Of a stretch of DNA of 14,033 nt, positions 1-6,925 are shown piece by piece. The notes under the pieces were generated by a model, which had not been told where the DNA came from, did not search any database, and saw nothing but the letters and a program-made list of their open reading frames with translations. Within the stretch, counting starts at the first letter, position 1; each line of letters starts with the position of its first letter. A program made the position numbers and the translations under genes. The stretch comes from Acidobacteriaceae bacterium (GTDB taxonomy: Bacteria > Acidobacteriota > Terriglobia > Terriglobales > Acidobacteriaceae), in assembly GCA_003166055.1 (NCBI GenBank), contig PMWR01000519.1, positions 2,733 through 16,765 on the forward strand. Reading direction: 5' to 3'.

Positions 1-870
1 CTCTTCGCCTTTGCCGTCAAGGTGCCGGTATTCCCGCTCCACGGCTGGCTCGCCGACAGCTACAGCGAAGCGCCGGTCGCGCTCTCCATGGTCATCGCCG
101 GCAAGCTCGGCCTTTACTCCATGCTTCGCTTCCACATCGGCCTCTTCCCTGCGCAAGCCAAGGCGCTGGCTCCCTGGCTGATTGCGCTCGCCGTCATCGG
201 CATCCTTTACGGCGCGTGCCTGGCCCTGGTGCAGCGCGACTTCTGGCGGCTGCTCGCCTTTGCCTCACTCAGCCATCTCAGTCTCATCGTTCTCGGCATC
301 TACGGCTTCACGCTCACCGGCACAACCGGCGCGGTCTACCAGATTCTCAACCACGGCGTGATCGACGGCGCGCTCTTCATGCTGCTCGGGATTCTTTACG
401 ATCGCTACGGGACCAGCGAGATCGGCGTATACGGCGGCCTTGCTAGCAAGCTGCCGCGCACCGCTACAGTGTTCGTGATTGCCTCCCTCGCCATGATCGG
501 CCTGCCGTTGCTGAACAACTTCATCGGCGAGTTCCTGATCCTGTCCAACACCTTCATTGGCGTGAGCCGCGGCTGGGCGATTGCCGCCGCAGTGGGCGTC
601 ATTCTGGGCGCTGCTTACATGCTCAGCCTCGTGCAGCGCATTTTCTATGGGACAGAGAGCGCGCTCGTAACATCCAAGCCGCCCGACGATCTGCATTTTC
701 GCGAATTGATTGTGCTGTGGCCACTGGCCGTGCTGATGCTGGTCATGGGCGTGGTCCCGTCTCTGTGGCTGCCAACCATCGAGCAAGGCGTACGCCCGCA
801 TCCTCAGCTCAACGTGCGATACGACCATGTACTAACCTACGTCATTCACATTCAGGGAGGCCAGCGGTGA
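1..870 (+). CDS. nuoM: NADH-quinone oxidoreductase subunit M, 5'-truncated by window edge
   Basis: This is the C-terminal 289 residues of an antiporter-like proton-pumping membrane subunit of complex I. The frame is open from base 1, so the true start lies outside the window; the GTG at 22 is an internal valine. Visible residues: the lysine in FAVKVP (local residue 7), a second lysine in GKLGLY (about 35), and a glutamate in NNFIGEF. These match the E. coli NuoM proton-path residues K234, K265 and E407 by motif. Many hydrophobic segments follow. Odd points: the usual HTWLPDAH loop reads HGWLADSYSEAP, and the usual KRLVAYSSVSHMG reads WRLLAFASLSHLS. This could be the divergent second NuoM of genomes that carry two copies, or simply lineage drift. 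It overlaps nuoN by 4 bp (GTGA), so the two are translationally coupled. Confidence 0.93.
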   Translation, partial: LFAFAVKVPVFPLHGWLADSYSEAPVALSMVIAGKLGLYSMLRFHIGLFPAQAKALAPWLIALAVIGILYGACLALVQRDFWRLLAFASLSHLSLIVLGIYGFTLTGTTGAVYQILNHGVIDGALFMLLGILYDRYGTSEIGVYGGLASKLPRTATVFVIASLAMIGLPLLNNFIGEFLILSNTFIGVSRGWAIAAAVGVILGAAYMLSLVQRIFYGTESALVTSKPPDDLHFRELIVLWPLAVLMLVMGVVPSLWLPTIEQGVRPHPQLNVRYDHVLTYVIHIQGGQR

Positions 871-2378
871 ATCCCGTTCCCGATATCTACCGCATCCTCC
901 CCGAAGTCATACTCACGCTGACCGGCGTTGCCGTCATGCTGATCGACGCCTCGCTGCCGCCCGCGCTGCCACGCCGAAACCTCGGCTGGATCGCCGCCAT
1001 TGGAACCACCGTGGCCCTCTGGGCCAGCCTCTGGCAGCTCTCTCTGCCCCAGGGCACTGGCTTCTTTGCGACCGTCGAGACCAGCGCCTTCACCATCTTC
1101 TTCCACGTTCTCATCTGCGGCATCGTGCTGGTGGCCCTTCTGCTCTCCCTCGATACGCTGCCTGAAGACAGCCATCACCAGGGCGAGTACTACGCGCTGA
1201 TAGTCTTTGGCGCGGTCGGCATGTGCCTGCTCACCGGCGCGGTTGAACTGCTGGTAGTCTTCATCGCCCTTGAAATCTCCTCCATCTCCACCTACATTCT
1301 GGCCGGCTACCGCAAAAATACGGCCCGCGGGCCCGAAGCATCCATCAAATACTTCCTTCTCGGCTCCTTTGCCACCGCTTTCCTTCTCTACGGCGTTGCG
1401 CTCACCTTTGGCGCCACAGGCACCACGCAGATTTACGAAATTGCCCGCCTCGCACCCACGGCACAGAATCATTCGCTGATCCTGGCTGGCTCCGCGCTGA
1501 TGCTGGTCGGCATTCTCTTCAAGGTATCCGCGGCGCCCTTCCACGTGTGGACGCCCGATGTCTACGAAGGCGCGCCGTCACCGGTAGTGGCTTTGCTCTC
1601 CACCGCGCCCAAAGCCGCTGCCTTCGCTTTGCTTCTGCGCGTCATCTATGAGATATTCCCTTCACTCCACGGCCTCTGGGCGCCGCTCATGTGGTTCGTG
1701 GCCGTGCTTTCCATGACCGTGGGCAACCTGGCCGCACTGCGCCAGGAAAACGTGAAGCGCATGCTCGCCTATTCGGCGATTGCCCACGCCGGCTACCTCC
1801 TGGCCGCATTCGCAGGCCTTGGAACCACGGGCATTGCCGCCGCCAGCTTCTACATTGCCGCCTATGCGGCCATGAATGTCGGCATCTTTGCCGTAATCAC
1901 CCTGGTCAGCGGCTACGACGAACAGCTACCCTTCGTCCAGGATTTCCGAGGGCTGATCTTTCGCTCGCCTCTGCTCGGCAGCCTGCTGATCTTTTTCCTG
2001 GTTTCGCTGGTCGGCATCCCCTTCACCGGCGGATTCTTCGGCAAGTTCTACTCCTTTACCGCGGCCGTCGGTGGAGGAGCAATCTGGCTGGCCATCATCG
2101 GCCTGCTCAATTCAGGACTGGCCGCAGCGTACTATCTGCGCCTCGCGCTGGTTGCAGTGCAGCGTCCGTCCAACAACCAAGGCGATGATGCGGGTCCCGC
2201 ACCCCATGTCGGCGTCGCTGTCGGCGCTGCCCTCCTGCTTGCCGTCGCCGCCACGCTGGTCCTCGGCATTGCCCCCGGAGAAGTGCTTCACGCCGCGGAC
2301 AACGGAGCGCACACGCTGCAAGCGCCGCCTCAGGCCGACACCCCCTCGCTCAATGCCGATCCGCCACCAGCACGCTGA
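867..2378 (+). CDS. nuoN: NADH-quinone oxidoreductase subunit N
   Basis: Antiporter-like membrane subunit of complex I, 503 residues, close to the usual NuoN length of about 480-500. I place the start at GTG 867, inside the nuoM stop (GTGA). The Shine-Dalgarno AGGGAGG (854-860) sits 6 nt upstream, and the protein then begins MNPVPDIYRILPE, a normal NuoN start. Open frame further upstream (from 717) is only the nuoM region read in another frame. Proton-path residues by motif: E135 (FIALEISSIS), K161 (SIKYFLLGSF), K219 (LFKVSAAPFHVWTPDVYEG) and K393 (GGFFGKFYSF). The motif KRMLAYSAIAHAGY (297-310) is canonical. The last ~25 residues are a Pro/Asp-rich tail after the final membrane helix. It is the last nuo gene here, and its 3' end overlaps the convergent glycosyltransferase by 29 bp. 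Confidence 0.96.
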   Translation: MNPVPDIYRILPEVILTLTGVAVMLIDASLPPALPRRNLGWIAAIGTTVALWASLWQLSLPQGTGFFATVETSAFTIFFHVLICGIVLVALLLSLDTLPEDSHHQGEYYALIVFGAVGMCLLTGAVELLVVFIALEISSISTYILAGYRKNTARGPEASIKYFLLGSFATAFLLYGVALTFGATGTTQIYEIARLAPTAQNHSLILAGSALMLVGILFKVSAAPFHVWTPDVYEGAPSPVVALLSTAPKAAAFALLLRVIYEIFPSLHGLWAPLMWFVAVLSMTVGNLAALRQENVKRMLAYSAIAHAGYLLAAFAGLGTTGIAAASFYIAAYAAMNVGIFAVITLVSGYDEQLPFVQDFRGLIFRSPLLGSLLIFFLVSLVGIPFTGGFFGKFYSFTAAVGGGAIWLAIIGLLNSGLAAAYYLRLALVAVQRPSNNQGDDAGPAPHVGVAVGAALLLAVAATLVLGIAPGEVLHAADNGAHTLQAPPQADTPSLNADPPPAR

Positions 2379-3594
2379 CAGAGCCGGCTCTTTCCGCTTC
2401 CGCCAACGGCTCCATCAGGCTCCGGTAATAGTTCTGCGTTAGCAAGAGTACGCGCCTGTCCTGAAAGTGCTCCAGAATCCACGCCCGCGCCGCCATCCCC
2501 ATCCGCCGCCTGCGCTCCGGATCGCCCAGGAGCTTAAGAACCGCCTCCGAAATCGCCTCCGCGTAACCGGGCGGAATCAGCAGTCCCGTCACCTCAGGCA
2601 CCACGGCATCGCGCGATCCAGTGCAGATTGTAGCGATCACCGGAATCCCCGTGGCAGCGGCCTCCAGCACCACATTCGGAAACCCCTCCCGGTACGTTGG
2701 CAGCACCATCACGTCCATGGCACGGTAATAGGAAGATGTGTCCTCGACAAATTCCGTGAAGTGGATTTGCGAATGTATCTGGATGCGTGAACGCAATTCG
2801 TCGTCCAGCGCGTCCTCAGCCTTGTCGAACCAGCCCACCAGCAAAAGGCGCGTGCGTGGCGCCGCAGTCAGAATCATGTCGAAGGCATCCAGCAACTCCG
2901 GCACGCCCTTGTCGCGAGTTAATCTACCCACGAATCCGATCACGGGAGCGTCAAGCGGTATCCCCAGCCGTTCTCGCACTTCGCTCGGCCCCGGCGAGAA
3001 TCGCTCCACGTCGACGCCGTTCGTACTCCCGTCGCCGAGCAGATGCAGCTTTGCCTCCGGCGCAATTCCCAGCGCCCGCGCTTCTGTGCGCAGGCTCGCG
3101 CTGTTGCACAGCACCACATGCGCGCAAGCAGCGGTCACCTGTTCTGCCAGCAACAGTATCCGGCGCTTAAACCCCGTGCATGTCTCCAGTTTGAGGCCGC
3201 GCAGCATGTAGATGCGCCGTGGCACGCCGCAGAGCATTGCCGCCAGCGTTCCCAGCAGCCCCGCCTTGGGCGTGCTGAATTCGGTCAGGTCCGGCCTCAG
3301 CCGCCGCAGCAGCATCCAAAGCCGCAGCAGCGATACAGTATCCGCAAACGGCGCAATGCCGCGTTGCATTGGCAGCGCAATCCGCTCTACCCCTTCGCGC
3401 TGAGCCGTCCTATCCAGCAACTCGCCGGGGCTTGAGACCAGTGTCACTCGAAAGCCCGCCTCGCGCAGTGCGCGCAGCCGCCCGGTGAGTGTCAGGCAAG
3501 TCTGACAATGCGTGATGCCCACAACAATATGAGGCGGCAGCGTTGACCGGCGGTTCAGCTCGGAAACGAGTCCAGGAACTTCAGATGTGAACAT
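2350..3594 (-). CDS. GT4-family (GT-B) glycosyltransferase
   Basis: Predicted cytoplasmic, membrane-associated retaining glycosyltransferase, 414 residues, that would add one sugar to a lipid-linked EPS repeat unit. The N-terminal Rossmann half starts at about residue 22 (HIVVGITHC). The linker contains GDGSTNGVDVERF (188-200). The C-terminal nucleotide-sugar half has VGRLTRDKG (222-230, phosphate-contacting Arg and Lys) and the E-x7-E signature EGFPNVVLE (303-311). The middle segment (STPKAGLLGTLAA...RIYMLRGLKLET) resembles capsule/O-antigen GT4 enzymes, but I cannot name donor or acceptor. The start is ATG 3594. The nearest Shine-Dalgarno-like AGGGAG is 13 nt away, so the start is moderately sure, with about 20 residues before the first strand. 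It is a lone minus-strand gene, convergent with nuoN (29-bp overlap) and divergent from the next glycosyltransferase. Confidence 0.9.
   Translation of the reverse strand: MFTSEVPGLVSELNRRSTLPPHIVVGITHCQTCLTLTGRLRALREAGFRVTLVSSPGELLDRTAQREGVERIALPMQRGIAPFADTVSLLRLWMLLRRLRPDLTEFSTPKAGLLGTLAAMLCGVPRRIYMLRGLKLETCTGFKRRILLLAEQVTAACAHVVLCNSASLRTEARALGIAPEAKLHLLGDGSTNGVDVERFSPGPSEVRERLGIPLDAPVIGFVGRLTRDKGVPELLDAFDMILTAAPRTRLLLVGWFDKAEDALDDELRSRIQIHSQIHFTEFVEDTSSYYRAMDVMVLPTYREGFPNVVLEAAATGIPVIATICTGSRDAVVPEVTGLLIPPGYAEAISEAVLKLLGDPERRRRMGMAARAWILEHFQDRRVLLLTQNYYRSLMEPLAEAERAGSVSVLVADRH
2380..2391. repeat. 12-bp perfect palindrome just after nuoN stop
   Basis: AGAGCCGGCTCT begins one base after the nuoN TGA (2376-2378) and is followed by TTT. 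As RNA it could fold only a 4-bp stem with a CCGG loop, so it would be a weak terminator at best. It also lies within the C-terminal codons of the convergent glycosyltransferase. Whether it ends nuo transcription, binds a protein or is chance cannot be told from the sequence. Confidence 0.25.
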
Positions 3595-3890
3595 AGGCCT
3601 GACCGCACTCCCTGCAATTCACGGACAGCTCTCTGCATCCGTCCGTAAACATTTCCCAACGCAGGGGTCCAGAACGATCATGCTTTCGCCGATGCACCTG
3701 GTAAGGAAGACACAACTACGCATTGCCCCGAGGAGAGAATATCCGCGGGAGTCGTTTTGAAGTCCTTGTACGGGTTGTTAGTGAGCAAAACAGAACTGTA
3801 TCACTTCGGCACAGTGTGAATGCGTGACAGAGGCAACACGAAAGTATCGAATCACTGCCCTATACTCAGTTTTCTGTGGAAAAGCTCATA
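3595..3890. promoter_or_regulatory. Divergent intergenic spacer between two glycosyltransferases
   Basis: This 296-bp stretch has no convincing gene. It must hold the promoters of both divergent units. Visible are an inverted repeat ACGGAC (3621-3626) / GTCCGT (3641-3646) upstream of the minus-strand gene and a -10-like TATACT at 3861-3866 for the plus-strand pair. I find no good -35 at normal spacing for either direction. The spacer looks less GC-rich than the coding DNA around it. No tRNA or long repeat is apparent. Confidence 0.5.
3861..3866 (+). promoter_or_regulatory. Candidate -10 element for the glycosyltransferase pair
   Basis: TATACT differs from TATAAT at one position and lies 24 nt before the ATG at 3891, which would give a short leader. 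The hexamer 17 nt upstream (3838-3843) does not resemble TTGACA, so this is a weak prediction. An activator-dependent promoter would fit but is inference. Confidence 0.35.
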
Positions 3891-5003
3891 ATGCATAGGC
3901 TCAAGGTTCTCCTATTGATTCCACATCTCGGCGGCGGCGGCGCGGAGCGAGTCACCGCCCACTTGGCGCGCAATCTTTCGAGCACGAAGTATGAGCTGCA
4001 TCTCGGACTCATCACCCAGGCGGATGCTGGCCCGGAAGTTTTTCCACGTTGTGTAAATCTTCACGCGCTCGGTCGATCCAGAGTGCGTGCCGCTGCCATT
4101 CCACTGCTTCGCCTGATCCGTCTGCTTCAGCCGGATGTGATCCTGTCCGGAATGGCCCATCTGAACTTTCTGGTCTTGATGATGCGCCCATTCCTACGGC
4201 GAAACACATGTGTCCTGGTACGCCAGAATGCGTCCATCTCTGCTTCTCTGGCCTTTGCCGAACTACCCATTGGTACGCGCATCCTGTATCGCCTCTTCTA
4301 CCCCAGGGCCGACCGGGTGATCTGCCAGACGCCAGCCATGGCTGCGGAACTTGCTGCACAGCTCGGAATCCCCACGCTGCGCCTCGCTGTGTTGCCCAAT
4401 CCGGTGCAGGTTGAAATGCTCCGTACCTCACGCGAAGATGCCCCAACTCAATGGTCCGGCGCAGGCCCGCATCTGCTCGCCGTCGGCAGACTCTCGCGGG
4501 AGAAAGGCTTCGACCTGCTGCTCAATGCGTTTGCAAAGGTCTGCGAAACGTTCCCCAATGCCGATCTGGTCATCGCCGGCGCCGGTCCGGAGCATGCGGC
4601 TCTGCAAGCTGAGTGTCGCAGGTTGGGGTTGGCAGCCGCCGTGCGCTTTGCGGGTTACGTGGACCACCCACACAGTTACTTTCCGGGCGCATCGGCATTT
4701 GTGCTTTCGTCTCGCCAAGAGGGCTTGCCCAACGCACTGCTGGAAGCCGCGGCCGGCGGCCTTCCCATCGTGGCCCTGCCGGCCTCTGCCGGCCTGAAGG
4801 ATCTGCTTCGAAGCCAACCCGGCGTTTGGCTGGCGCAGGAAGTCTCGTCCGAAGCGCTTGGTTCCAGCCTGCTATTAGCCCTCAAAGCATTGCGGCCCTG
4901 TCAGCGGTTCGAACACGCTTTCGTCGAGCAGTTCCGAATGGACCGCGCGATCCATGCCTATGAAGAGCTGATCGACTTGGTTTTCAAAGAGGGTGCCCGA
5001 TGA
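3891..5003 (+). CDS. GT4-family (GT-B) glycosyltransferase
   Basis: Predicted EPS repeat-unit glycosyltransferase, 370 residues. The N-terminus MHRLKVLLLIPHLGGGGAER is the classic first strand plus glycine-rich loop of GT4 enzymes. That is why I prefer ATG 3891 over the in-frame GTG 3876, which would add five residues and has no ribosome site; GGAAAAG precedes the ATG. Further landmarks: LPNPV (168-172) in the inter-domain linker, VGRLSREKG (198-206), AGAGPE (229-234) and the E-x7-E signature EGLPNALLE (277-285). It is the first gene of a two-gene plus-strand unit, and its TGA lies inside the next gene's ATG (ATGA), so translation is probably coupled. The sugar specificity cannot be read from the sequence. 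The C-terminal third (300-340) is less conserved-looking, with a VAL-P-ASAGLKDLL loop in place of the usual GG..E motif. Confidence 0.91.
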   Translation: MHRLKVLLLIPHLGGGGAERVTAHLARNLSSTKYELHLGLITQADAGPEVFPRCVNLHALGRSRVRAAAIPLLRLIRLLQPDVILSGMAHLNFLVLMMRPFLRRNTCVLVRQNASISASLAFAELPIGTRILYRLFYPRADRVICQTPAMAAELAAQLGIPTLRLAVLPNPVQVEMLRTSREDAPTQWSGAGPHLLAVGRLSREKGFDLLLNAFAKVCETFPNADLVIAGAGPEHAALQAECRRLGLAAAVRFAGYVDHPHSYFPGASAFVLSSRQEGLPNALLEAAAGGLPIVALPASAGLKDLLRSQPGVWLAQEVSSEALGSSLLLALKALRPCQRFEHAFVEQFRMDRAIHAYEELIDLVFKEGAR

Positions 5004-6136
5004 GACACATTGCCCTCATCATTCCCGGTCTCGATCGCATTGGCGGCGCGGAGCGCCAGGTGATCCTGTTGGCGCATGGGCTGTGCGCACGCGGATGGCG
5101 GGTCAGCGTGGTCGCGCTTTCGGGCGCGGGAGGCGATGCAGCTGCCCAACTGACCGCCTCGGGTGTCGCCTTCCTGAGCCTCAGCATGCGCAAGGGTCTC
5201 GCCGATCCGCGCGGATGGATGCGCTTTCACCGCTGGCTCCAGCAGGAGGCGCCGGATGTGGTCCACGCTCACCTTCCGCACGCAGCCTGGATGGCGCGCT
5301 GGTCGAGGCTGGGGGCGCCCGTGCGCGTAGTGGTTGACACGCTGCACAGCTCCTTCACTGGCACTCCAGGCCGGCGCCTTGGCTATCGCGTCAGCGGCTG
5401 GCTTTCCGACCAGGTCACCGCCGTCAGCCACGCAGTGGCGGATGCGCACCGGTTGGCCGGGATGGCCGGCAGCATCGAAGTGTTTCCCAACGGCGTCGAT
5501 GTTGCGGCCTGGCGGCCCAATGCCGCAATTCGGACTGCGCTTCGCCGCGAGCTTGCGCTTGAACACGAGTTTATCTGGTTCGCCGCCGGACGTCTCGAAC
5601 CGGTAAAGGACTATCCCACGCTTCTTCAGGCGATGGCCGACCTCCCGGAGTCAGCGCGCCTCATCGTTGCAGGCAGCGGCCCGCTTGAGATTCAACTCCG
5701 CCAACTGTCAACGGAGTTCGGCCTCGACTCACATGTGCGCTTTCTCGGCTTTGACCCGAATATCTTGCGCTGGATGCAGGCGGCCGATGGATTCGTTCTC
5801 TCCTCGCGCTGGGAAGGGCTGCCGATGGCCCTGCTTGAGGCCGCGGCATGTGCCTTGCCTGCTGTAGCAACCGATGTTCCCGGCACGCGCGAGGTCGTTG
5901 TCGATGGCGACACCGGGCTGCTTGCCCCGCAAGGCCGTGCGGCGTCCCTGGCGGGAGCGATGAGCTGGATGATGAATGCCTCGGCCGAGGAGCGCAAAGC
6001 GATGGGCGTGCGCGCGCGCCAGCGTGTAATCGATCATTTCGGCCTGGAATGCGCGTTGAACCGCTGGGAGGCGCTCTACGCCGACCTGCTCCAGCGAAAT
6101 CGAAGGCCGACGCGTTTTGCGCGAAAACGCATGTGA
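5000..6136 (+). CDS. GT4-family (GT-B) glycosyltransferase
   Basis: Predicted glycosyltransferase of 378 residues, translationally coupled to the preceding one by an ATGA overlap, with AAAGAGGG (4986-4993) 6 nt before the ATG. GT4 landmarks: IPGLDRIGGAERQ (8-20), APDVVHAHLPHA (84-95), FPNGVDV (162-168) in the linker, AGRLEPVKDY (196-205), AGSGPLE (224-230) and the E-x7-E signature EGLPMALLE (272-280), followed by TDVPGTREVV (291-300). The family acts in the cytoplasm on nucleotide-sugar donors. Side by side with its neighbour it probably adds consecutive sugars of one repeat unit (inference). The very C-terminal residues (RRPTRFARKRM) are strongly basic, which may help membrane attachment. 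It ends 6 bp before the convergent deacetylase-like gene. Confidence 0.92.
   Translation: MRHIALIIPGLDRIGGAERQVILLAHGLCARGWRVSVVALSGAGGDAAAQLTASGVAFLSLSMRKGLADPRGWMRFHRWLQQEAPDVVHAHLPHAAWMARWSRLGAPVRVVVDTLHSSFTGTPGRRLGYRVSGWLSDQVTAVSHAVADAHRLAGMAGSIEVFPNGVDVAAWRPNAAIRTALRRELALEHEFIWFAAGRLEPVKDYPTLLQAMADLPESARLIVAGSGPLEIQLRQLSTEFGLDSHVRFLGFDPNILRWMQAADGFVLSSRWEGLPMALLEAAACALPAVATDVPGTREVVVDGDTGLLAPQGRAASLAGAMSWMMNASAEERKAMGVRARQRVIDHFGLECALNRWEALYADLLQRNRRPTRFARKRM
6112..6130. terminator. Inverted repeat at convergent gene ends
   Basis: GCGTTTT (6112-6118) and AAAACGC (6124-6130) form a perfect 7-bp stem around a 5-nt loop. It lies in the last codons of the plus-strand glycosyltransferase and 12 nt after the stop of the minus-strand operon. 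It could slow or end transcription from both sides, but neither strand has a following U-tract, so a true intrinsic terminator is uncertain. Part of the match is forced by coding sequence. Confidence 0.3.
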
Positions 6137-6142
6137 GAACGC

Positions 6143-6925
6143 CTATTTCGTGCAGACCTTTTTCATCTGCCGTCGCCATCGCTTCCTGAACCGCGAAGAC
6201 TGCACGCGACCCAGCATCGCCGCGCCCGATACCCGCTCCATTAAACTCAGCCGCATCGGGTTCCATTCGCGCTCCACACGCTCCACTGAAGTGAACTGCG
6301 CCGCATGAACTTCAAGGAAATCGCGTACCTCATCCACCAGCGCGTCGCCGGCTGCATTGCTGTGGATACAAATGGTCCAAAGACCTTTTGATTTCTCCAC
6401 CGGCGCCCAAAGCTGTTGCGGAATCCAGATTATTCCGTCGCGCTTGAAAGGAACACGCGCAAATCCGTCAGAGACCAGCCCAATTCCTTCTTCGCGTAGT
6501 GCCAGCAGCGTGGCATGGTCAAAGCCGTGGCGTGGCGCAACAAACACACGCGGATTCAACCCGTGACCGCGCAGGATCTCGAGACCCGCGTGAATCCACG
6601 CCCGCTGCGTCTCCTTTGGCACGCCGGAAAACTCCGAATGCCGATGCAGCGGCACAAAGCTTTCTCCGCTGCTCTTGCAAACATGCCGGTAACCATGCAA
6701 AGCGATCGTCGCCCCCGCGGTTTCCATCGCGCGCATTTGCTCCCAGAACGCAGGGTCCGGCCGCGAAACATTCAGTTCCCGATCCATGTTGTCGGGAACC
6801 ACCGCAAGAATCGGGCGAATGCCGAACTGCTCGATCAGCGGCACAAAACGCTCCCACCGCCGGCGCAAGAGGGTGGGACAGAGATCGTCGAAGCGAAGCA
6901 GATACTGCGCCGTCACGGGCATCAT
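6143..6925 (-). CDS. DUF2334 / polysaccharide-deacetylase-like (CE4-fold) protein
   Basis: A 260-residue protein that resembles the DUF2334 branch of the polysaccharide deacetylase superfamily (metal-dependent NodB-like fold). Visible catalytic motifs: the double aspartate in LLRFDDLCPT (D13, D14), the metal-binding H-x3-H in LHGYRH (H77, H81), APRHGFD (130-136) as the arginine-containing third motif, and a late histidine in CIHSN (H188). There is no signal peptide, so it should act in the cytoplasm, on a nucleotide sugar or a lipid-linked intermediate (inference). The C-terminus is rich in Arg and Lys (RFRKRWRRQMKK), compatible with membrane-surface binding. The start is the first of two tandem ATGs, with GAGG 7 nt upstream, and overlaps the flippase stop by 4 bp. 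It is the last gene of the minus-strand EPS operon. The substrate is unknown. Confidence 0.85.
   Translation of the reverse strand: MMPVTAQYLLRFDDLCPTLLRRRWERFVPLIEQFGIRPILAVVPDNMDRELNVSRPDPAFWEQMRAMETAGATIALHGYRHVCKSSGESFVPLHRHSEFSGVPKETQRAWIHAGLEILRGHGLNPRVFVAPRHGFDHATLLALREEGIGLVSDGFARVPFKRDGIIWIPQQLWAPVEKSKGLWTICIHSNAAGDALVDEVRDFLEVHAAQFTSVERVEREWNPMRLSLMERVSGAAMLGRVQSSRFRKRWRRQMKKVCTK

Noticed and set aside
265..828. Long open frame on the minus strand opposite nuoM (and similar frames opposite or within other genes)
   Set aside because: These are shadows of GC-rich coding sequence. They have low-complexity composition, no domain resemblance and no ribosome site.
717..866. Upstream extension of the nuoN frame
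   Set aside because: It lies inside nuoM and has no NuoN-like sequence. GTG 867 has a strong Shine-Dalgarno and the normal N-terminus.
3621..3646. ACGGAC/GTCCGT inverted repeat as an operator
   Set aside because: Six-base arms with a 14-nt loop are expected by chance in a spacer of this size. Recorded with the spacer, not claimed as a site.
3810..3818. Small palindrome CACAGTGTG upstream of the glycosyltransferase pair
   Set aside because: Four-base arms are too short to support an operator without conservation data.
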